From assembly GCF_024139115.2 (NCBI RefSeq), contig NC_085140.1:14825085-14889084 (forward strand): DNA of 64,000 bases, read 5' to 3'. Each line of letters begins with the position of its first letter. Positions within the stretch are counted from its first letter, which is position 1. Source of the stretch: Armigeres subalbatus. Taxonomy: Eukaryota; Arthropoda; Insecta; Diptera; Culicidae. Positions 57,790 to 64,000 of the stretch are shown here, in pieces. Both the position numbers and the translations under genes were made by a program. Below the pieces are notes generated by a model. The model saw only the letters and a list, made by a program, of their open reading frames with translations. It did not search any database and was not told the origin of the DNA.

Positions 57790-58437
57790 TGGGATGGCCA
57801 GGGGCAGCAGGGACCATGTCCAAGGGCTTGACGACCCCTCCCCAGCTGTCTGTGAGTCAGGGAGAACTGCCTAAGGCGTGGTGGGATTTAGCAGTGGGCT
57901 CTGCTAAAATCCCTCCCAAAAAACCACAATTGCCCGTAAGCAGACTCTATCAAAGCGACTGTGTGCCGCTTCAAAAGCACAAGCCCAGGGAGTGCCATTG
58001 GCACATCAGGATTGATCCCAGTAAGATTCTGATTATGGTATACTGGTTGCATGTTATTGGTCTTGTTTTTGGATATTGAGATATTGTGAACGCGAGGGCT
58101 GGTAGTCTGGTTATTCTATTCTCTTAGTAAGGCCGGGTGACACCGACCTGAAACGGCGAATGGGCTAATGGCCAGGCTGTCTTCCGTCCCCTAAAACCGT
58201 GGCGGGCCTTGTAGCACGCGGTACAATCCTGTCGCTCAGCTGGCGGCTGAATGGGAGTAGGCTCAGATGCTTTTCCCTGACTAGCGCTGATCTGGCTCTG
58301 AACACGAAAGTGTCAACCTCGCATGGCCTCCCTGCATACCGCAAGGTATGTATAGATAACCATGGGATCGCGAAGGCGACTACACCAGCAGGATTCGACA
58401 GCAGCCGCAAGGGGGACCCAACAGCGATGAATTCTAA
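57790..58437 (+). other. probable 5' region of the second R1-clade LINE
   Basis: GC-rich sequence without a recognisable domain, directly upstream of ORF1. The exact 5' end is not determined. Confidence 0.4.
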
Positions 58438-59967
58438 CAACACAAAACTCAAAACGTCGAGGGATGCAGGTGAGGCGAATGGTGGTAAGGAGAACCATTT
58501 CACCAGACGTAGCGGCCTTGAAAGGTCTCCCCAAAGATCGCCGGGGGAAGGCGATGGAGAAGCCCTGGGGAGGTGCCAGTTGAAATAAAGATGGACGGCC
58601 CCACCCTGACCCGCGTCATCAAATCTGTGATGGCGAACCACGAAGAACGCGGTGGTCACACGATGGAGGTAGTCACGGAGGTATCCGACGTAATTATGTC
58701 GTTCCTAGACAACCGGGTTAAGTACAGCAAGGATCTGAAACTTGCTGTGCAGGCACTCTGTGCCCTAGTAGTTGAGGCCAAATCGGAGTGGAGGTCCCTA
58801 CTAGAGGCCAGCAAGAGTGCGGAGAGAACTCCGCAAACTTGTCATGGAGCGGAAGCAGGCGGATAAGGAAAAAGAGGAGGCAGAATCGAAAATTCGTCTC
58901 CTGTCCGAGGGCAAACGACTGGCGGAGAGCCAGGTCGAGGAACTCCGCAAAAGGATGGCTGTAACAGGGGCGACCCCGAAGCTGAGTAAGGTTACGCAGG
59001 AGGCGAACCTGAAAACAGCTGTCGAGAAGTCCGCAGCCCCGAAGCCAGAGAAAAGGAAGAAGGTCGAGCAGAAGAATGGCCATCTCAAGCCGGTGAACCC
59101 AGTGCTTTCACCATCGAGGACCACTGAAGCTCGCCGGGAGGAAGATCTACCGTGGAGGGAGGTCGTGAATCCCAAGAAGGCGAGAAGGCAACGATACGCA
59201 CCACTGTTAAGAAGGGTAGAGCCCAGTAGGGGACGGGTGCGCCTTCCAATGTCAGTGGTAAGCGTAAAGACAGAGGCGAGGCGATTATCGTCAGTACTGA
59301 CGACAAGAGCTACGCCGAAGTCTTGAAGGCCATGAGAGTTAATGACAAACTCGCTGGCCTAGGAGAGGATGTCAACTGCATCCGAAGGACGCGGAGAGGC
59401 GAGATGATTCTCGTCTTGAAGCGGGATGCTGCTCAGAAGAGTACTGAGAACAAAAAGTTGACGGAGGAAATCCTGGGCGATGGGGTTCAAGTAAGAGCCC
59501 TATGTCCAGTTTCGAACATCCAGTGCAAGGGCCTGGATGAAGTAACCGAGGCTAGAGACCTGGTCGACGCACTGAGAGATCAGTGCAATGTCGAGATCCA
59601 GGAATCTACGGTTCGGTTACGCAAAAGCTTCGCGGGAATGCAGGTTGCCTCATTCCAAGTACCTCAGGCTGAGGCCAATAAGGTAATGGATAAGGCTAAA
59701 CTGAAAGTGTGTTGGTCGGTATGTCCGCTAAGTATAAGCCAACCGCTTCAGACCTGTTTCAGGTGTCTTGGCAACGGTCATAAGTCTTATGACTGTAAAG
59801 GACCTGATCGCAGTAAGCTATGCCGTAGGTGTGGAGCTGAAGGCCACCAAGCTCGCACCTGTCAGGCTGCACCAAGGTGTCTGATCTGTCCCCCGGGTAC
59901 AGACAACAGACACCTCACCGGTGTCCAGGCTTGTCCAGCCTCTAGAAGGATCCAGACACGCAGGTAA
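58438..59967 (+). pseudogene. R1-clade LINE ORF1 (gag-like), frameshifted
   Basis: The probable start is ATG 58,431-58,440. Frame changes occur near 58,580, 58,830 and 59,300. In order: an N-terminal helical part (VSDVIMSFLDNRVKYSKDL near 58,690), a coiled coil rich in K/E (RKQADKEKEEAESKIRLL near 58,855), a conserved block (KAMRVNDKLAGLGEDVNCI near 59,325), and three zinc knuckles (CFRCLGNGHKSYDC, CRRCGAEGHQARTC, CLICPPGTDNRH) between 59,756 and 59,915, stop at 59,967. It binds RNA in the retrotransposition complex. The frame-broken state means this copy is dead. Confidence 0.85.
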
Positions 59968-59968
59968 C

Positions 59969-61141
59969 ACAGCTGAATCTGAACCACTGCAAGGCGGCTC
60001 AATTGCTGCTACAACAGTCGGTTACTGAGTGTAAAGCTGATGTAGCTTTGCTGTCCGATCCATACCGCATTCCTGCCGGTAACGGTAGTTGGATTGCGGA
60101 TAAGTCTCAGATGGTGGCCATCTGGACTTGCGGGCGATATCCCATCCAGGAGATAGTATCATCACCTGATGATGAGGGTTTCGTTATAGCAAAGGTAAAC
60201 GGTGTTTACTTTTGTAGCTGCTACTGTCCTCCCAGGTGGAGTATAGTGCAGTTTACTAGGGTAGTAGATATTCTTGCAGCAAAACTAACTGGCTTAAAAC
60301 CGTTAGTTGTAGCAGGCGACTTCAATGCGTGGGCAGTGGACTGGGGATCCCGGTCCACAAACGCCAGAGGTCATACCCTGCTAGAGTCGCTAGCGGTATT
60401 GAACGTAGTCCTGCTGAATGAAGGCCAAGGGCCAACGTTCAGGGAACCGAACGGTGATTAATGCATCGATGTGACCTTCTGCAGCGCGGGATGGACGGAG
60501 CCAGAATGGGAGGTTCATGAGGGGCATACCTCCAGCGATCATCAGGAAATTCGTTTTATGATCCGGTATACCCCCGTAGCAACCACAAGGCGGATCGGCA
60601 AAGCCGATCTAGGATGGCGCACCTCGCAGTTCAACCCAGAACTCTTGGAGGAATCACTACGATGGAAGAGGCGAACAACGGGATTAAGTGGCGACGAGTT
60701 AATCGATGTACTAACCCGTGCATGCGATGTGACGATGCCTAGGAGGACCAAACCTCCCGGAAACTGGCAACCTGTGTACTGGTGGACTGACACAAATGCA
60801 GACCTTCGTAGAACCTGTCTTCGAGCAAAGAGAAGGCTGCGACGTGCCAGAACAGACGCTGATAAGGTCGAGAGACGCAGGGTGTTCCAGACAGCGAGCA
60901 GAGCTCTGAACTACGAGATCAAATGTAGTAAGAGAGCCTGCTTCGAGCGGCTGTGCAGGATGGCAAACGACAATCCATGGGGAGATGCATACAGGATGAT
61001 GATGGCTAGGACCAATACCACGCCACCTGAGAAATCTCCGGGGATGTTGGCCAAAATAGTCGACGGGTTGTTTCCGAGGCATGAATCATCGAACTGGCCC
61101 GCTACTCCGTACGAGTCAGTTGACGTGGTACCGCTGGTGAC
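59969..61141 (+). pseudogene. R1-clade LINE ORF2, endonuclease part
   Basis: Continues directly after ORF1: VTQLNLNHCKAAQ, then an APE-type endonuclease with ALLSDPYRIP (60,045), VVAGDFNAWAVDWGS (60,305; catalytic Asp and Asn), CIDVTF (60,462) and TSSDHQEIRF (60,532; catalytic Asp-His). One in-frame TAA at 60,459-60,461 replaces a codon between GD and CIDVTF. The rest is open to 61,141. The endonuclease nicks the target for reverse transcription. The reading frame is cut by the TA-flanked element at 61,144 and resumes exactly at 62,933. Confidence 0.9.
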
Positions 61142-61143
61142 TA

Positions 61144-62930
61144 CCCAAGCAGCACGCGCAACATCTTTCAAATAGGTGTTTGTTCCTAATAAATTGCATT
61201 GAAGTCACTGGCAATACATCGAGTTACATTAAAGCCACTTCCCAGTTTCAGAAAAACACAATGTTTCATTTCCATTTAAGTGGCGTCGCAATATTCTACC
61301 CATCTGACTTCTTGATAGGTTTAAATTTCGAGGTGTTTCATATCAGAAACAAAACAGATAAGTTGCAGAATTAATAACACTCTGTTTCATTGCTGTTACG
61401 ACAATGTTACTGATATGTTGCAGAACACTTTGAGCTCGGCTGAGCAGCATTTTATTTTGCACAATCCCCTGCATGTTCCGTATAAGGTACAATGAAGTTA
61501 CAAATTACTTTGTTGTTTATGTAGTGCACTTGTAGCAGAATCTCTAAATAGAATTGATGATGTGATGGGTATAGTAGAAGGTTGCAAATCTCAAGGTCCA
61601 TGGTTCGATTCCCGGTTGGTTTTTGTGTTTTTATTTTCATTGTAGCCGCAAGGGGGGGAAATGCTTATCTAATCTTCCGGTCAATGTCATCATATAGTGC
61701 ATATACTCCTGTATATATACGATTGTGATGCATCACCAGTGCTACGATGTGCACGTATTACCTGGCAATCTAACTGCATTGATTGTCTGCCTTTTCAGAA
61801 TTCCCAATAAAATTCCGTTGAAATATCACAAAACACAAATGATGGTAATTGTTTGTGGAAAGGGAAAGAAAAGTGCAATGGGTACTGGCCAAGTTCCCCC
61901 TGGCGGTGCTAAAATGATAAGCTGGAACAATGCCTAATTTCATTTAAATCTTTTAGTATCATTAGTGATTAGCACACGTTATTATTTTATGTGGGGGACA
62001 AGCATGGAACATATTTTTCAACGCGGGTGTCAGGCGGCTGACCCATGCTCGACCAAAATAGTAAAATTTAGCTAGAATATTTTAATTTTGTTTGATTGTT
62101 TGCTATTGAATTTTATATCAGAAATCGCGAAAATACTTGAAATAAAACTTTGTAAAATGTTTAGTATAATTATCTTTAAAAGGCATGGTTTGATTTTTGT
62201 ATTCGATGAACCTAGAAGAATCGTTTTGTTCACTGAGCAGAAAGTACAAATTTGGTAAATTTAGATTTGTTCAACGGATATTTGTTGATAGATTGAGGTT
62301 AAGAAATCGTCTGTAAATTATTTAAAGAATAAACTGTAAATAAAATTGATGTTAGCATACTCTTTCGACAGCCGGCTGGCAAGAGTTTAAATAAAAACAG
62401 GTAAACAACATAGTGTGTGGGTCGAATTGCCAGCTTGAGGCAAACCTCCATGACCTACCTTACCCTACCAAACCACCAACTCCGTAGAACTTATGAGGGC
62501 GTCGCCAAGTCAGGGGCCTCTCGTTAAGTAAGTTCTACATCAACATTTCCTTTCCTATCCCTAGTTACGGTAAAGATGGGCGTGGCCGGGAGTAGTAATC
62601 CTCATGCTTATGCCATTTTTATCTTAGATTGGAATCAAGGGTAACTCCCCACCTTGATTTCCGATAGCAATCTGGATAAGGATTCCATAAGAAACATGAG
62701 TATCACTAGTGTCCAATCTACGAAGTATACCGTAACAACGCTAACGCTAACGCTAACGCTAACGCTTTTATTTTCATTGTAGCCGCAAGATGTTGCAAAT
62801 AGGCTCCACCTCTTGCGCTTTTTGTGTCACAAAGGAGTTCCAAATACGACGCGTTGTGCATAAGTCAGACCTCTAGTAAGTCACACCACAGTTGCTGTTA
62901 CTCACTGAGAAACAAGAGGTGTTGCTTGGG
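61144..62930. mobile_element. TIR DNA element in the R1 ORF2, TA target duplication
   Basis: The ends are CCCAAGCAGCAC and the inverse GTGTTGCTTGGG, between TA (61142-61143) and TA (62931-62932). Removing it with one TA restores the ORF2 reading ...VVPLV-T-N-EELIVAARKL. It contains a tRNA-like stretch (about 61,560-61,620) with a perfect B box (ggttcgattcccgg). Without the inner insertion and its repeat it would be about 650 bp, so a MITE. Confidence 0.88.
61653..62765 (+). mobile_element. truncated LINE with (AACGCT)n tail inside the TIR element
   Basis: Flanked by exact 24-bp repeats ttttattttcattgtagccg-caag (61629-61652, 62766-62789). Its right end is about five AACGCT units, a tandem 3' tail of R1/I-type LINEs, preceded by LINE-like 3' UTR sequence (62,400-62,730). 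The ORF at 61,725-61,937 is unrecognised. Confidence 0.82.
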
Positions 62931-62932
62931 TA

Positions 62933-63377
62933 ACGAAGAGCTTATCGTAGCCGCAAGAAAACTTAAGCTCAATAAGGCGCCAGGCCCGGATGGTATTCCG
63001 AACCTGGCCCTTAAACACGCCATTCTTGCCAATCCAGATATGTTCAGGAGCTGCCTCCAGAGATGCATGGACGAAGGAAACTTCCCATATCGATGGAAAC
63101 GGCAGAAATTGGTGCTATTACCGAAGCCTGGCAAACAGCCGGGGGATCCTTCGACATACAGACCAATTTGCCTACTCGACACAGCTGGAAAGCTGCTAGA
63201 GAGAGTCATTCTGAATAGATTGTCGGCTTATACAGAGTGTGCTGGTGGCTTATCTAGCAACCAGTATGGCTTCCGTAAGGGCCGTTCTACCATCGAAGCA
63301 ATTCGAGCGGTAACGGCTACGGCCAAGATAGCGAGAGGTTTAAACAGAAGAGGTATTAGGTACTGCGCGCTGATTAC
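62933..63377 (+). pseudogene. R1-clade LINE ORF2, RT part 1
   Basis: Resumes ORF2 in frame: NEELIVAARKLKLNKAPGPD (RT block 0/1), KLVLLPKPGKQPGDPSTYRP (63,106), ICLLDTAGKLLERVILNRL, and SSNQYGFRKGRSTIEAI (63,253). Open without stops until the SINE insertion at 63,378. With the pieces on either side it makes a recognisable LINE RT. Confidence 0.93.
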
Positions 63378-63675
63378 TTCTTCTTCTTCTTATTGGCATT
63401 ACATCCCCACACTGGGACAGAGCCGCCTCGCAGCTTAGTGTTCATTAAGCACTTCCACAGTTATTAACTGCGAGGTTTCTTAGCCAGGTTACCATTTTTG
63501 CATTCGTATATCATGAGGCTAACACGATGATACTTTTTTATGCCCAGGGAAGTCGAGACAATTTCCAATCCGAAAATTGCCTAGACCGGCACCGGGAATC
63601 GAACCCAGCCACCCTCAGCATGGTCTTGCTTTGTAGCCGCGCGTCTTACCGCACGGCTAAGGAGGGCCCCGTCCA
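63378..63675 (-). mobile_element. Feilai-like SINE inserted in R1 RT (13-bp TSD)
   Basis: Full-length copy read on the minus strand: tRNA-like head (gccgtgcggtaagacgcgcg, B box gggttcgattcccggtgcc), body, and 3' end 'gatgtaatgccaataagaag' with GAA repeats. Target duplications are gcgcgctgattac (63365-63377) and gcgcgttgattac (63676-63688), one mismatch. It interrupts the RT codons ...CALI and LITLDVKNAF. Confidence 0.93.
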
Positions 63676-63688
63676 GCGCGTTGATTAC

Positions 63689-64000
63689 ACTTGATGTAAA
63701 AAACGCGTTTAACAATGCTAGCTGGGCAGCAATTGCTGACTCCCTGCACCGATTGAGAGTTCCGGATTACCTGTGCAGGATACTGAAAAGCTATTTTCAG
63801 AATAGGGTGCTGTTATACGACACTGATGCTGGTCAAAAGTCGATCGTAGTGTCCGCGGGTGTTCCACAGGGATCGATCCTCGGACCGGTTCTGTGGAATA
63901 TTATGTACGATGGAGTATTACGCCTAAGTCTTCCGGCCGGTGTGAAAATAGAAGGCTTCGCGGATGACGTAATGCTGGAGGTAACAGGAGACACTCTCGA
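63689..64000 (+). pseudogene. R1-clade LINE ORF2, RT part 2, cut by window edge
   Basis: Continues from the duplicated target: LDVKNAFNNASWAAIADSL (RT block with catalytic Asp), SAGVPQGSILGPVLWNIMYD (63,853), and EGFADDVMLEVTGD with the catalytic FADD at about 63,957. Open to the window edge. Confidence 0.93.

Overview
The window reads as euchromatic, repeat-choked DNA of a culicine mosquito, most likely Aedes. The evidence is a tRNA-headed SINE with the Feilai-type layout, R1-clade, RTE-like and L1/Tx1-like LINE relics, Ty1/copia and Ty3/gypsy sequence, many TA- and 8-bp-TSD MITEs, and short introns of about 60-80 bp. No intact host protein-coding gene is certain. A few GC-rich islands (about 15.6-16.05 kb, 17.9-18.1 kb, 18.8-19.1 kb, 37.7-38.5 kb) carry promoter-like or exon-like sequence that could be the ends or small exons of long-intron genes. 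One canonical tRNA-Gln gene lies at 40.39 kb.

Layout. 0-0.34 kb: Ty3/gypsy RT remnant (minus). 1.2-4.0 kb: R1-clade LINE with an internal deletion. 4.0-8.4 kb: L1/Tx1-like LINE RT relic split by a 1.08-kb insertion (20-bp TSD) and by a hAT-type element (8-bp TSD). 8.5-12.6 kb: two inverted arrays of one ~155-bp satellite, the first invaded by a 1.06-kb TA-flanked element. 12.8-15.2 kb: second hAT copy, a short Helitron-like element and a 58-bp LINE stub. 19.30-23.69 kb: complete Ty1/copia element with identical 91-bp LTRs and TSD ATTAG. 25.07-26.53 kb: SINE split by a 1.19-kb insert. 26.5-31 kb: repeats, MITEs and a ~275-bp direct duplication. 31.7-32.4 kb: RTE-like 3' end and a tRNA-Ala-like sequence. 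33.3-36.65 kb: tandem array of ~562-bp units, each with a tRNA-like cloverleaf with anticodon AGA, headed by one inverted unit. 39-46.4 kb: tRNA-Gln, several MITEs and a small retroinsertion with a 22-bp TSD. 46.48-55.76 kb: a 9.28-kb Transib/RAG1-like transposon. 57.8-64 kb: R1-clade LINE broken by a TA-flanked TIR element, itself carrying a LINE 3' end, and by a Feilai-like SINE.

The most notable object is the Transib/RAG1-like transposon. It has a 5-bp TSD (CATTG), ~600-bp inverted termini, and ends that read CACAGTG, 12 bp, GCAAAAAGG: the V(D)J heptamer, a 12-bp spacer and a nonamer-like block. On the minus strand it holds an intron-split transposase whose C-terminal half aligns by eye with the RAG1 core. 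Splice phases are consistent across several exons, but one in-frame TAG and one frameshift are present, so this copy is probably inactive. The second unusual object is the amplified AGA-anticodon tRNA-like array.

Assignments rest on motifs read by eye. Family names (R1, L1/Tx1, RTE, hAT, Transib, Feilai) come from general knowledge of those families and were not checked against a database.
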